Source: Clostridia bacterium (GTDB lineage Bacteria; Bacillota; Clostridia; Lachnospirales; Lachnospiraceae). Taken from it: a DNA stretch of 64,000 bases. Location of the stretch: positions 1 to 64,000 of the forward strand of contig CAJTAK010000018.1 of NCBI GenBank assembly GCA_910574255.1, read 5' to 3'. Of the stretch, positions 16,514 through 25,237 are shown in pieces; position 1 is the stretch's first letter; each line of letters opens with the position of its first letter. Below the pieces are notes generated by a model that worked only from the letters and a program-made list of their open reading frames with translations, ran no database searches and was not told the DNA's origin. The position numbers and the translations under genes were made by a program.

Positions 16514-17460
16514 ACGGCGGGGCAGTCCTGTTTTTTCAGTGTCTTATCATTTGCGTTCTCCTTGGCATCATCCTGTATCAGCAATGGATATTTCGTACCG
16601 GAACTCAGAGAAAAATACGGGTAATTCACAAAAAGCTACAGGAAATCATAGCATCGGACAGCAGTGAGTCCATTATGGTTTTCACGGACAATCAAGATCT
16701 TCAGGAACTGGCGGCGCAAATCAACGATATACTGGAACACCACAGGAAAGCAAAGGCCGACTACAACCGTTCCGAAATGGCATCCAAAAAAATGCTCTCC
16801 AACATTTCCCATGACATGAAAACACCCATGACAGTGATCCTGGGCTATCTGGAAATCATGCGGCTGAACGGCAAAGCTACAACGGAAATGCTGGCAAAGA
16901 CGGAGGAAAAAGCCGAAAGCCTAATGGAGCTTATAAACCAATTCTTTACCCTGGCAAAAATAGAAGCAGGCGATATGGACTTGGAGCTTTCCAGGATAGA
17001 TATTTGCGAAATCTGCCGGGAAAGCATTTTGGATTTTTACGAAATATTGACAAAGGCGGATTTTCAGGTGGATGTCCGCCTGCCGGAATCTGCCGTTTAC
17101 ATTCAGGGAAACCGGGAAGCCTTAGAACGTATTTTATTAAATCTTATTTCCAATGTAATCCGCTACGGCTCTGAGGGAAAATATCTGGGCCTGCTCCTTA
17201 GAACGGAAGAAAAATATGTATGCATTGATGTGGTTGACAAAGGGAAAGGAATTGAAAAAGCCTTTGCAGAGCATGTGTTTGATCGGCTTTTCACCCTGGA
17301 GGATTCCCGAAGCCGCAGCGTACAGGGCAATGGATTGGGGCTGGCAATCGCTAAAAATCTGGCATTGCAGCTGGGAGGGGAGCTTTCCCTTGAGAGCATT
17401 CCCTATGAAAAAACCGTATTTACAGTGAAATTAAAAAATAGCTGCGAAAGAAATTTGTAA
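16510..17460 (+). CDS. sensor histidine kinase
   Basis: 316 aa. One N-terminal membrane segment (residues ~4-26) and almost no extracellular part, then HisKA with NISHDMKTPMTVILGYLEI (phospho-His ~102) and HATPase with NLISNVIRYG, VVDKGKGI and GNGLGLAIAK. The small input region resembles kinases that sense through a partner transporter or the membrane. Likely partner of the response regulator it overlaps. Followed by the repeat at 17521 and the ABC genes. Confidence 0.92.
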   Translation: MNGGAVLFFQCLIICVLLGIILYQQWIFRTGTQRKIRVIHKKLQEIIASDSSESIMVFTDNQDLQELAAQINDILEHHRKAKADYNRSEMASKKMLSNISHDMKTPMTVILGYLEIMRLNGKATTEMLAKTEEKAESLMELINQFFTLAKIEAGDMDLELSRIDICEICRESILDFYEILTKADFQVDVRLPESAVYIQGNREALERILLNLISNVIRYGSEGKYLGLLLRTEEKYVCIDVVDKGKGIEKAFAEHVFDRLFTLEDSRSRSVQGNGLGLAIAKNLALQLGGELSLESIPYEKTVFTVKLKNSCERNL

Positions 17461-17520
17461 GATTTATTCAAGAGTTTTGAAAAATGGAGCTGCTATTATG
17501 ATAAGTGTAAGGAGTCACTT

Positions 17521-17582
17521 GTTAAGAAACACCCTGCGGGTATCCCTTTATGCACAAAAACATGTGCAAATCAAGGAAAGGA
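17521..17582 (+). repeat. dispersed 51-bp-type repeat at the ABC transporter start
   Basis: Same sequence family as the tandem array at 20775-20919: AACACCCTGC, GGGTATCCCTTTATGCAC, an ACATGTGCAAAT segment, and AAGGAAAGGAGAAA. A TGCACA/TGTGCA inverted repeat can form a small hairpin just before the ribosome site. The ATG of the ABC gene is 6 nt after the end of the repeat, so the repeat supplies the translation start. Confidence 0.85.
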
Positions 17583-17588
17583 GAAAAT

Positions 17589-18521
17589 ATGTCTTTTATT
17601 TTACAGACAAACAATCTTACAAAGATCATAGGCGGAAAAGAACTGGTGAGAGATGTAAATCTTCACATGAAAAAAGGCGAGATCTACGGCTTCCTTGGAC
17701 CCAACGGGGCCGGCAAGACTACGGTAATGAAAATGCTTGCCAACCTGTGGAAGCCCACAAAAGGAACCATAGCGATCTTTGGAGAAGCCCTCACTCCACG
17801 GTCTTATGAGGTATTAAAGCGCATAGGAAGCATCATTGAGTTTCCTACCTTTTACGAGCATATGACAGGGTATGAAAACCTGAAGCTCCATTGCGAGTAT
17901 ATGGGCTACTACCATCACGGAAGCATCAGAAATGCCCTGGATCTGCTGGATTTGACAGATGCGGCGGCAAAGCCCGTGAAAAATTATTCCCTGGGTATGA
18001 AAGAACGCCTGGGAATTGCAAGAGCCATTCTTACGAAGCCGGAGCTTCTGATTCTGGACGAGCCCGCAAACGGGCTTGACCCGGCAGGCATGAAGCAGAT
18101 TCGGGATCTGCTTAAGAAGCTGTGCACGGAATATGGAACTACCATTATGATATCCACCCACATTCTGTCTGAGATCGAAACCATCGCTGACACTATCGGC
18201 CTTATTCATCAAGGGCGGATGATAAAGGAAATCGGTATGAAAGAAATCGAGAAAATGAGTCTGGCATATATCGAACTGTCGGTGCAAAGGCCCAAGCAGG
18301 CGGCTTACGTGCTTTCTGAAAAGCTTGGCCTTGCAAACTTTCGGATTGACGGGGACGGGCAGATTCGCATTTATGACAGCCATATTTCCTCACAGGAGCT
18401 ATTAAAGGCTTTCACTTCAAATGAAGTAGAAGTAACCGCACTTGGAAAAAAAAGCGAGACTTTGGAAGACTATTTTCTGAAAATGACAGGGGAGGCGGCA
18501 GCTCATGTTAAAATTAATTAA
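17589..18521 (+). CDS. ABC transporter ATP-binding protein (BcrA-like)
   Basis: 310 aa from ATG 17589, behind AAGGAGA. Walker A GPNGAGKTT (~40), Q-loop IIEFPTFYEH, signature SLGMKERLGIARAIL, Walker B LLILDEPANGLDP, H-loop STHI. A ~90-residue C-terminal extension is typical of BcrA/antimicrobial-peptide exporters. It overlaps the permease gene by 17 nt. With the two-component system upstream this is a bacitracin/lantibiotic-type detoxification module; the actual drug is unknown. Confidence 0.93.
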   Translation: MSFILQTNNLTKIIGGKELVRDVNLHMKKGEIYGFLGPNGAGKTTVMKMLANLWKPTKGTIAIFGEALTPRSYEVLKRIGSIIEFPTFYEHMTGYENLKLHCEYMGYYHHGSIRNALDLLDLTDAAAKPVKNYSLGMKERLGIARAILTKPELLILDEPANGLDPAGMKQIRDLLKKLCTEYGTTIMISTHILSEIETIADTIGLIHQGRMIKEIGMKEIEKMSLAYIELSVQRPKQAAYVLSEKLGLANFRIDGDGQIRIYDSHISSQELLKAFTSNEVEVTALGKKSETLEDYFLKMTGEAAAHVKIN

Positions 18522-19212
18522 ACTGGAATGGAAGAAAAACCATATTGGAAAATACATAAGAAACGCAGTCCTTTTGGCCGGAATTCTCTGCCTGTTTCTT
18601 TTTGCCCTTGCCTACCTTGGAATTGCCAATGACCCGGAACTGGGCGTGCCGGATACGGCCCCGGGCATGGGAAACATGTCCTCATCCATTGAACTGCTCA
18701 CAAGCATGTCATTCCTCGTCTTTACCAGTGCCATGTTGTCTTCCTTTATAGTAAGCGCATATCAGAACAAAACAATGAATTTAATGTTTTCCTATCCCAT
18801 CAAACGGCAGAAAATTCTTATTTCCCAGATGCTTGCGGTCTGGATCTTTAGCTTTGGGGCATTGACGCTGACAAAGCTGGTGATTTACGGTTGTATGCGG
18901 ATAGGCAGCCGGTACATGGTATCGGCATTCCCCATTGACTATGATATGGCAAGTCCGGGGTTTTACATGCAGCTTATTGTGAAATCCGTCGTTATTGTTA
19001 CCATGAGCTTTATTTCCCTTTTTGTGGGGCTGAAAATGAGATCCTCGAAAGCTACCGTTATTACGTCATTTTTGCTTATCTTTCTGACACAGGCAAATAT
19101 CGGCGATCTGACCATGAGGAACAATGCCGTATTTCCTGTGATATTGACCGTAATTTCACTGGTATTTGCATTTTTTTCGACTTACAGAGCAGAGATGAAA
19201 GATTTGATGTGA
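18505..19212 (+). CDS. ABC-2-type permease (BcrB-like)
   Basis: 235 aa with six predicted membrane segments (~18-38, 65-88, 105-125, 153-175, 178-198, 205-225). It starts inside the end of the ATPase gene, a coupling usual for BcrAB pairs. One permease of this size would pair with the ATPase as a dimer. The start is supported by GGGGAGG 12 nt upstream. Confidence 0.85.
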   Translation: MLKLIKLEWKKNHIGKYIRNAVLLAGILCLFLFALAYLGIANDPELGVPDTAPGMGNMSSSIELLTSMSFLVFTSAMLSSFIVSAYQNKTMNLMFSYPIKRQKILISQMLAVWIFSFGALTLTKLVIYGCMRIGSRYMVSAFPIDYDMASPGFYMQLIVKSVVIVTMSFISLFVGLKMRSSKATVITSFLLIFLTQANIGDLTMRNNAVFPVILTVISLVFAFFSTYRAEMKDLM

Positions 19213-19256
19213 TGCTTGTTTGTCTGCAAATTTTCACGAATTACTATTTTTAAATC

Positions 19257-19285
19257 TTGACTGTTAAAATAGGCCGTATTATACT
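19257..19285 (+). promoter_or_regulatory. sigma-A promoter for the 19321 gene
   Basis: TTGACT (19257-19262), 17-bp spacer, TATACT (19280-19285). Confidence 0.75.
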
Positions 19286-19320
19286 TTTGTAAACAAAAGC
19301 CAAAAAGGAGTTGTATCATT

Positions 19321-20214
19321 ATGTTCAATTTGTTTGGAAAAAAGGAAAGTTCCCCAAAGGATCGTCTGGCAGAGTGCCAGCGCAAGCATGATTGGGCAGG
19401 ACTTGCGAGAGCCTATTACCAGTTAGGCGTGGATGCCATGAATGAAGGAGATCTGAACAAAGCCAATCTGTGGCTTCATCGGGCGGATACCATCTACAGC
19501 GCCAGAGATGAGGTTTACAAAAAAGTCGGAGAAGAGCTTGTGGACGACTGCTCCGAGCGTATCGGAGAATTGGAGGATGCCCCTCTTTTATATAATGATG
19601 TGCCTGCCCTGATAGAGGAAAAATCCGAGGGGCTGCGGTATGAAAAGGTGCGGGTGTGGGGCCTGCTGTCTCTGGCAAGGCTGGTAAGATTAGGTGAACA
19701 GTTAGCTTCCCTGCCCGGCTGTGAGGCGCTTGGAAAGCTTGGATGGGCAGTGGATACCGTACTAAAGTCCTTTCAGGGGCCCCTTACAAAAGAAGAGTTT
19801 CAGGGGCTTCGTGATCTGGGCAGTGCACTCTATCAGTTGGGAGATGATCCGGCTTTCTGGGGAATGGGCAGTGAGATTCCCGTATCCGGCGGTGCGCCTT
19901 TCCAGGTTTTTGACTTTAACGGACTGATGGGAATTCATCTGGAGATAGATGCCTATCTGGACAGTCATCTTGGAATGCTCTGTGCCCTTGCGGACGAGGA
20001 AGAGCCGCCTGCTCCGGAGACAGGAATCATTGCAGGCGCTCTTATGCCGGATTACTACATTCGAACCGGCATGGGCAAGCCGGAGGAAAATCCCCGGATT
20101 CAGGCTGAGCTTCAGCGAATCTGGAGCGACTATGAGTTTGCAGGATCTGACATTACCTGGGAGATGATAGGGGCAAGGGTTGCGGAGTATAAGAAATTGG
20201 ATATTTTGGCGTAG
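19321..20214 (+). CDS. hypothetical cytosolic protein
   Basis: 297 aa, start behind AAAAGGAG with its own promoter. No family recognised. It is acidic, with no signal peptide or membrane segment. The N-terminal third (RLAECQRKHDWAGLARAYYQLGVDAMNEGDLNKANLWLHRADTIY) has the spacing of two TPR-like helical repeats. The C-terminal part has GIIAGALMPDYYIRTGMGKPEENPRIQ. It is transcribed after the ABC operon but separately. Confidence 0.75.
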   Translation: MFNLFGKKESSPKDRLAECQRKHDWAGLARAYYQLGVDAMNEGDLNKANLWLHRADTIYSARDEVYKKVGEELVDDCSERIGELEDAPLLYNDVPALIEEKSEGLRYEKVRVWGLLSLARLVRLGEQLASLPGCEALGKLGWAVDTVLKSFQGPLTKEEFQGLRDLGSALYQLGDDPAFWGMGSEIPVSGGAPFQVFDFNGLMGIHLEIDAYLDSHLGMLCALADEEEPPAPETGIIAGALMPDYYIRTGMGKPEENPRIQAELQRIWSDYEFAGSDITWEMIGARVAEYKKLDILA

Positions 20215-20774
20215 GAATTTTCAAAAGGTGATTTTACGATTCTGCTTTTGATAATTGTAAAATTGAAAAATGTAGTGGAAGCATAGCTTTCGTTATTAAA
20301 AAGCGTGTTTCTGTGGCAGTTAAATAGCATTTGCATAAGAGGGTGTAAGGTCTTTTGGAGGATGAAAGATATTGCACCCTCTTAATTTTAGCAGAAGTAA
20401 GGCCGGAATCGGGGAAAATTAGGAGTGCAGCTAAATATATTTAACATGGGAAGAGCCAGTGAAAATTGTTCTTGTAATTATCAAATTATCATACAAGTGT
20501 CAACGATGTTACGTTCACGGTCATGGTGTTTACAGTAACCCAACGATTACTTGACACATACCGTAGAAAAATTTAACTTGCTATTTGAGAGCATTTCATG
20601 TATACTGACCTCATCAAAGGATTCTAAGAAATTTTCGGACGTTTCTGTCAGAAAAATCCAAAAGATGACAATTAATTTTAGGAAGAAGAAAGATATTGTA
20701 TCAATTAGGGAAATCTTTTATAATGAAAGTAATCATACTGTTGTCAGAATCTTTCTTCTTGGGAGATATCTTAT

Positions 20775-20919
20775 GGGTATCCCTTTATGCACAAAAACCA
20801 TGTGCAAATTAAGGAAACACCCTGCGGGTATCCCTTTATGCACAAAAACCATGTGCAAATTAAGGAAACACCCTGCGGGTATCCCTTTATGCACAAAGAC
20901 CATGTGCAAATTAAGGAAA
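20775..20919 (+). repeat. tandem array: three copies of a 51-bp repeat
   Basis: Units at 20775-20825, 20826-20876 and 20877-20919 (last one cut short at the ribosome site). The first two are identical and the third differs by one base (AAAGACC for AAAAACC). Each contains GGGTATCCC, and TGCACA...TGTGCA that can pair. 51 is a multiple of 3, so an open frame runs through with a 17-residue peptide repeat, but no ribosome site precedes it. Single copies lie at 17521, 48447 and, degenerate, 54833. Confidence 0.92.
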
Positions 20920-20931
20920 GGAGAAAGCAGT

Positions 20932-21909
20932 ATGAGTGATGAGACATTTTTAATGAAACCAAAGGTGGATTTCTGCTTCAAGGAGCTGATGGAGGACGCA
21001 GAGATCCGTAGAGGATTTATTTCCGCATTGTTGGGGGTGAAGCCTGATGAGATTGAGGGGACAGAACTTCTTCCTACTCATTTAAGGAGGGAACACGAGG
21101 AAGATAAGCTGGGGATTTTGGATATCCGGGTTTACATTTATGATAGGACAAAGGGCGGGGACAGTTCCTTGAATGAAAGAATCCAGATGGATTTAGAGAT
21201 TCAGCTTGCACCTTTTTCTTTATGGCCGGAACGTTCCGTATTCTATCTGGCTAAAATGTTTACAGGGGAGATTAAAAAGGGAGAAAGCTATGATGTGCTG
21301 CAGAAATGCATCCATGTAGGGATTCTGGATTTTCTTCTTTTCCCGGAGGATGAGGAATTCTATTCCCGTTTCCATCTCTGGGAGGATAACAGGCGGCGGA
21401 TGTATACGGATAAGCTGGAGATACATATTCTGGAGCTTCCCAAGCTTAAAGAGAGGAACTATCCGGAAACCGAGGTTTTGAACTGGGCCCGTTTTTTCAA
21501 TGCAGAGCATAAGGAGGAATTTGAGATGGCAGCAGAAGCAAGTCCATATATCGAAAGAGCCTATGAGAGATTGACGCAGCTTAGTGGGGATGAGATGAAA
21601 CGTTTGGAATATGAAGCCCGTGAAAAGGCCATCCGTGACCACAATTATCTGATGAAATATAATCTGGAGCTGGGAATGAAGAAAGGCATGGAGGAAGGGC
21701 GGAAAAAGGGGCTGGAAGAAGGTCTGGAGGAAGGAAAGAAAGAAGGTCGTAGAGAGGGTATAGAGCAAGGGGCTAAAGCATTAATAGAAATCTGTCAGAG
21801 CAGTTCTTTTTCAAAAGAGGATACATTGACCGGGCTGATTGAAAAGCTTTCCATTTCCAAAGACGAAGCAGAACAATATTTAAAAAGGTACTGGAGACTT
21901 GAATCATAA
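20932..21909 (+). CDS. Rpn-family recombination-promoting nuclease / PD-(D/E)XK putative transposase
   Basis: 325 aa from ATG 20932 behind AAAGGAGAAAG. Begins MKPKVDFCFKELMED, the family start; nuclease core LGILDIRVYIYDRTKGG ... ERIQMDLEIQL supplies the D and the E-x-Q (PD-(D/E)XK) residues; WPERSVFYLAKMFTGEIKKGESYDVLQKCI and the charged C-terminus (KKGMEEGRKKGLEEGLEEGKKEGRREGIEQG) are typical. Rpn proteins are DNA endonucleases that promote recombination; true transposition is not proven. A decayed second copy is at 27869. Confidence 0.9.
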   Translation: MSDETFLMKPKVDFCFKELMEDAEIRRGFISALLGVKPDEIEGTELLPTHLRREHEEDKLGILDIRVYIYDRTKGGDSSLNERIQMDLEIQLAPFSLWPERSVFYLAKMFTGEIKKGESYDVLQKCIHVGILDFLLFPEDEEFYSRFHLWEDNRRRMYTDKLEIHILELPKLKERNYPETEVLNWARFFNAEHKEEFEMAAEASPYIERAYERLTQLSGDEMKRLEYEAREKAIRDHNYLMKYNLELGMKKGMEEGRKKGLEEGLEEGKKEGRREGIEQGAKALIEICQSSSFSKEDTLTGLIEKLSISKDEAEQYLKRYWRLES

Positions 21910-22000
21910 TCACATTCCGTTCTTATAACAGGACAGAGCTGACAAACAAAAGGCTCCCTATGGATACAAAAAAGATATATTCCCATGGCAAAATAAGCTT

Positions 22001-22705
22001 ATGGACGGAAAGGATGGGAAAGCTTTGGAGCATAATATCGGACATAGGCTTTTAATTGTGGAGGATGACTGCCTGATGGCAGAAGGAGCAGCAGATTATT
22101 TTATCAGCAAGGGCTGGGAGGCGGATGTGGCTGAAGATGGGGAACTGGCACTGGAGCTTTTGGAGCAAAAAAGCTACCACCTGATTCTCTTGGATGTCAT
22201 GATGCCGGGAATGAACGGCTTTTCCGTATGCCGCAAGATCCGCAGAAACAGCGATGTGCCCATAATATTCATCACGGCCCGGGTATTGGAGGAGGATAAG
22301 CTCAATGGCTATTCCTTAGGAGCGGACGACTACGTCACAAAGCCGTTCTCACTTCCTGTGCTCCACGCCAAAGCCATGGCATTGATTGGAAGAATCCAGG
22401 GAAACAGTCAGATCCTTAAGGCGGGAAAATTGAGCGTAGATGTGAAAAGCCACAAGGTATGGAACCGGGACAGACTTTTGAAGCTGCCCCCAAAGGAATA
22501 CGAGATGCTGATATTCTTTCTTGAGAATCCCGGAAGAATCTACAGCAGAGAACAGCTTTTAATCCGCTTCTGGGGCTATGATTTTGACGGAAATGAGAGA
22601 GTTGTAGACAATCACATCAAAAAGCTTCGAAAAGTCATAGGCGACTGCGGCTGTACCATAAAAACCGTTCGAAAATCAGGATATCGAATGGAGGTAGAAG
22701 CTTGA
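22001..22705 (+). CDS. OmpR-family response regulator
   Basis: 234 aa. Receiver: RLLIVEDDCLMAEG, phospho-Asp in LILLDVMMPGMNGFS, FITAR, ADDYVTKPFS. Winged helix: LPPKEYEMLIFFLENPGRIYSREQLLIRFWGYDFDGNERVVDNHIKKLRKVIGD. The ATG at 22001 has no clear ribosome site; an internal start closer to HRLLIVEDD is possible. Last codons overlap the TTG start of the kinase gene. It starts 22 nt after the Rpn module, so its natural promoter may have been replaced. Confidence 0.92.
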   Translation: MDGKDGKALEHNIGHRLLIVEDDCLMAEGAADYFISKGWEADVAEDGELALELLEQKSYHLILLDVMMPGMNGFSVCRKIRRNSDVPIIFITARVLEEDKLNGYSLGADDYVTKPFSLPVLHAKAMALIGRIQGNSQILKAGKLSVDVKSHKVWNRDRLLKLPPKEYEMLIFFLENPGRIYSREQLLIRFWGYDFDGNERVVDNHIKKLRKVIGDCGCTIKTVRKSGYRMEVEA

Positions 22706-24441
22706 AAGTAAAAATGAGTAAAAAAAGACGCCGGCTGATGAAGCCTGTAGTGGCAGGATTTGCTGCGGTATATCTGATGATTATGCTGCTTTCCACCTAT
22801 CTGGTAAAGCTGCAGTTTGAAAATGACTATGAGGATACCCTAAAAGAAACTTTGTCAAATGTACAGCAAAGCATCTATGCTCAGGAGTATGATCCGCCCG
22901 ACACATGGGATGACACGGCAAAACAGATCTGGTATCAATCTATTACAAACGCTTACCTTTACCCGGGTGAAGAATTTATAAAGCTTTCCTTTGCTGTTTA
23001 TGATGAGGAGGGAGAACTTCTTGCAAAGAGCGAGAATACCATCGGAACCGCTATGACTCCTATGGATCAGATTTTTTCTCAGGATGATAAAGAAGCTCTG
23101 GCAGGATATGAGGGTGAAAACGGTGAATTATATAATAAACTGGAACCGCCCAAATATGAAATATTAGCCAGAGAAGGGAGCGAGGGTAATCCTTACGAGA
23201 TTGCTGTCTGGGAACTTGTTTGGAAAAAGAGAGAACAGCTGGAAAAGAAAGACAGCTATGTACACATCTATAACATGAGCCCTTATACCGATTATTTTGG
23301 AGAGGTTTATTATCCTGATATTGAGAATCCGCCATTGGTCTGGTATGAGACTGATAGAAAACAAGTATGGAATCGTACTATAGAAGAAATAGATACCGAT
23401 CATCTTCTCGAATTCAGCCATGCAAATTTAAGCTTACCCTATATTAATTTGGGATATAAAAACTGGGAGCAATGGGACAAAAGCCTCTTTTTACATGACT
23501 TTCCGGAAAAAACGGATCTTTCGGGGTGGGACTATGGCAGTCCGGCTGCCGGAAGCTCATCCTGGTTGTTTCGCAAGTCAACCATTATACGGCTTGCCCC
23601 TAATCCGGAGAGCAATTTTAACCGCTATATTGAAGCCCATATGGAAAGCTATCCATGGCTTGCTGCTATGGATTATATGAAATACCTCTATATAGCAGGT
23701 TTTGTGCTGATTCTTGTATGCATGATAAAGATTATCTATTCCGCCAATAAGCTCTACGATCAGCAGGAAGCATTGGAGGAAACCAGAAGAGACTTTATCA
23801 ACGCCATAGCCCATGAGCTTAAAACGCCTCTGGGAATTATCCGGAATTTTGCGGAAAATCTGCTGGAACATAACATGGAAGAAAAACGGGAATATTACCT
23901 TATGCAGATTGTGGGCCAGACGGAGGAGATGGATCGCCTGGCAGGTGAAATGATCTTCATATCCCGGATGGACTCGGAAAAGCTGGTGCTCCAAAGAGAA
24001 AATCTGTCCATAGGAGATCTGATAGAGGAACAGCTTACCCGCCTAAAGCCCTTGATAGAAGAAAAGCAGCTGCAGGTGGAAATACAAAAAGAACAGGACT
24101 TTCAGGTAGAGGGTGACAGGGATTACATGTCCAGAGCCGTTTGGAATCTTTTAGCCAATGCAACTGATTACAATATACCGGAGGGCAAAATCCTTATTAC
24201 CTTAAATGAGAAAGCATGTACCATTGAAAATACAGGCACGCCCTTAAGCGAAGAGCAGTTAAACCATGGATTTGACCTCTTCTACAGCCAGGATAAGAGC
24301 CGTTCCGCCAAGGAGGGGAAGCATATGGGGCTGGGGCTGTATTTGGCAAAAAAGATATTGGAAAAGCATGCTCTTGAAATTACTTTGGAGAATACAAAGA
24401 GAGGGGTACAGGTGGTAATTTCAGGGGAGTCAATACGGTAA
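22702..24441 (+). CDS. sensor histidine kinase with large extracellular domain
   Basis: 579 aa, TTG start at 22702 chosen because GGAGG lies 7 nt upstream; ATG 22714 is too far. Membrane segments at ~16-38 and ~335-357 flank an extracellular domain of ~295 residues rich in Trp/Tyr with no family I recognise. Then HisKA: FINAIAHELKTPLGIIRNF, and HATPase: NLLANATDYN, MGLGLYLAKKIL. The big sensor is likely to bind a peptide, drug or cell-wall ligand. Operon with the response regulator. Confidence 0.9.
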   Translation: MKVKMSKKRRRLMKPVVAGFAAVYLMIMLLSTYLVKLQFENDYEDTLKETLSNVQQSIYAQEYDPPDTWDDTAKQIWYQSITNAYLYPGEEFIKLSFAVYDEEGELLAKSENTIGTAMTPMDQIFSQDDKEALAGYEGENGELYNKLEPPKYEILAREGSEGNPYEIAVWELVWKKREQLEKKDSYVHIYNMSPYTDYFGEVYYPDIENPPLVWYETDRKQVWNRTIEEIDTDHLLEFSHANLSLPYINLGYKNWEQWDKSLFLHDFPEKTDLSGWDYGSPAAGSSSWLFRKSTIIRLAPNPESNFNRYIEAHMESYPWLAAMDYMKYLYIAGFVLILVCMIKIIYSANKLYDQQEALEETRRDFINAIAHELKTPLGIIRNFAENLLEHNMEEKREYYLMQIVGQTEEMDRLAGEMIFISRMDSEKLVLQRENLSIGDLIEEQLTRLKPLIEEKQLQVEIQKEQDFQVEGDRDYMSRAVWNLLANATDYNIPEGKILITLNEKACTIENTGTPLSEEQLNHGFDLFYSQDKSRSAKEGKHMGLGLYLAKKILEKHALEITLENTKRGVQVVISGESIR

Positions 24442-24672
24442 TGAAGCCCAGGCTCCCTCCCTGATAACAAGGTAGGTATCATCCTCTCTGATAAAAAAAG
24501 TAAAAGCCCCGTGAAGTCCTTGTTTTCAGGTTTGCATATATATGATAAAATGTAGTTACTGTTCGATGTATCACAGTTGTGTCAGAGTCAAAAGTAAGAA
24601 TATGATGTGACATGAGATTTACATTACAAACTGCTATATATGGATGAGATTTAGAAAAGAGAGGGAACGGCA

Positions 24673-25203
24673 ATGGACAGGATTCAAAAAGCAGCCTATA
24701 GCGATATTTCACAGGTGGCTCAGATTTATGAACATATTTTAGATAAGGAGGAGCAGGGCGAGACTACAATCGGCTGGATTCGGGGTGTATATCCCACGAA
24801 GAGGACAGCACTTGAGGCTCTTGAAGCAGGAGAGCTGTTTGTGATGCTTCAGGATGAAACCGTAGTTGCAGCAGCTAAGATCAACCAGAGCCAGGTTCCG
24901 GAATATAAATATGCCTCTTGGAAATATCCGGATGCACCAGAGGATCAGGTAATGGTTTTACATACTCTCGTGGTAGATCCGGCCTTTTCAGGAAAGGGAT
25001 ATGGAACTGAATTTGTAAGCTTTTATGAGGAGTATGCGTTAAAGCATCATTGTCATTATCTGCGTATGGATACCAACGCCCGTAATCTGGCGGCTCGCAG
25101 GCTGTACAAGCATCTGGGCTACAGGGAAGCGGGGATTGTTTCCTGCATATTTAACGGGATTCCGGATGTTCAACTGGTATGTCTTGAAAAACTGCTGAAG
25201 TAA
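24673..25203 (+). CDS. GNAT-family N-acetyltransferase
   Basis: 176 aa. Acetyl-CoA motif A: LHTLVVDPAFSGKGYGTEFVSFYEEYA (~97-122), then LRMDTNARNLAARRLYKHLGYREAG, the canonical GNAT C-terminal pattern. Acceptor unknown. Ribosome site GAGAGGG. The 230-nt gap before it shows no gene. Confidence 0.85.
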   Translation: MDRIQKAAYSDISQVAQIYEHILDKEEQGETTIGWIRGVYPTKRTALEALEAGELFVMLQDETVVAAAKINQSQVPEYKYASWKYPDAPEDQVMVLHTLVVDPAFSGKGYGTEFVSFYEEYALKHHCHYLRMDTNARNLAARRLYKHLGYREAGIVSCIFNGIPDVQLVCLEKLLK

Positions 25204-25237
25204 TTAGGCCGTACGGATTCTTTATAAGGAGCAGGAG

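Larger units (their letters stand above)
20321..21979 (+). mobile_element. Rpn-type nuclease module, copy 1 (full length)
   Basis: This segment matches 27595-28309 over its left flank (TAAATAG.ATTTG.AT.AGAGGGTGTAA), a hairpin (AAGAGGGTG/CACCCTCTT, 20337-20384), much of the 5' region, the 3' half of the nuclease gene and the right edge (GATACAAAAAAGATATA). The 717-nt gap between the 19321 gene and the nuclease start at 20932 is therefore part of the module: hairpin, a conserved ~330-bp AT-rich leader, then the tandem repeats. No terminal inverted repeat was found. Confidence 0.65.

Noticed and set aside
20775..20919. CRISPR-like array
   Set aside because: The repeats are directly abutting with no spacers, and there are no cas genes.
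20551..20931. Longer N-terminus of the Rpn protein, with a 17-residue peptide repeat
   Set aside because: No ribosome site at 20551, and the family N-terminus begins after the array at ATG 20932 with a good ribosome site.
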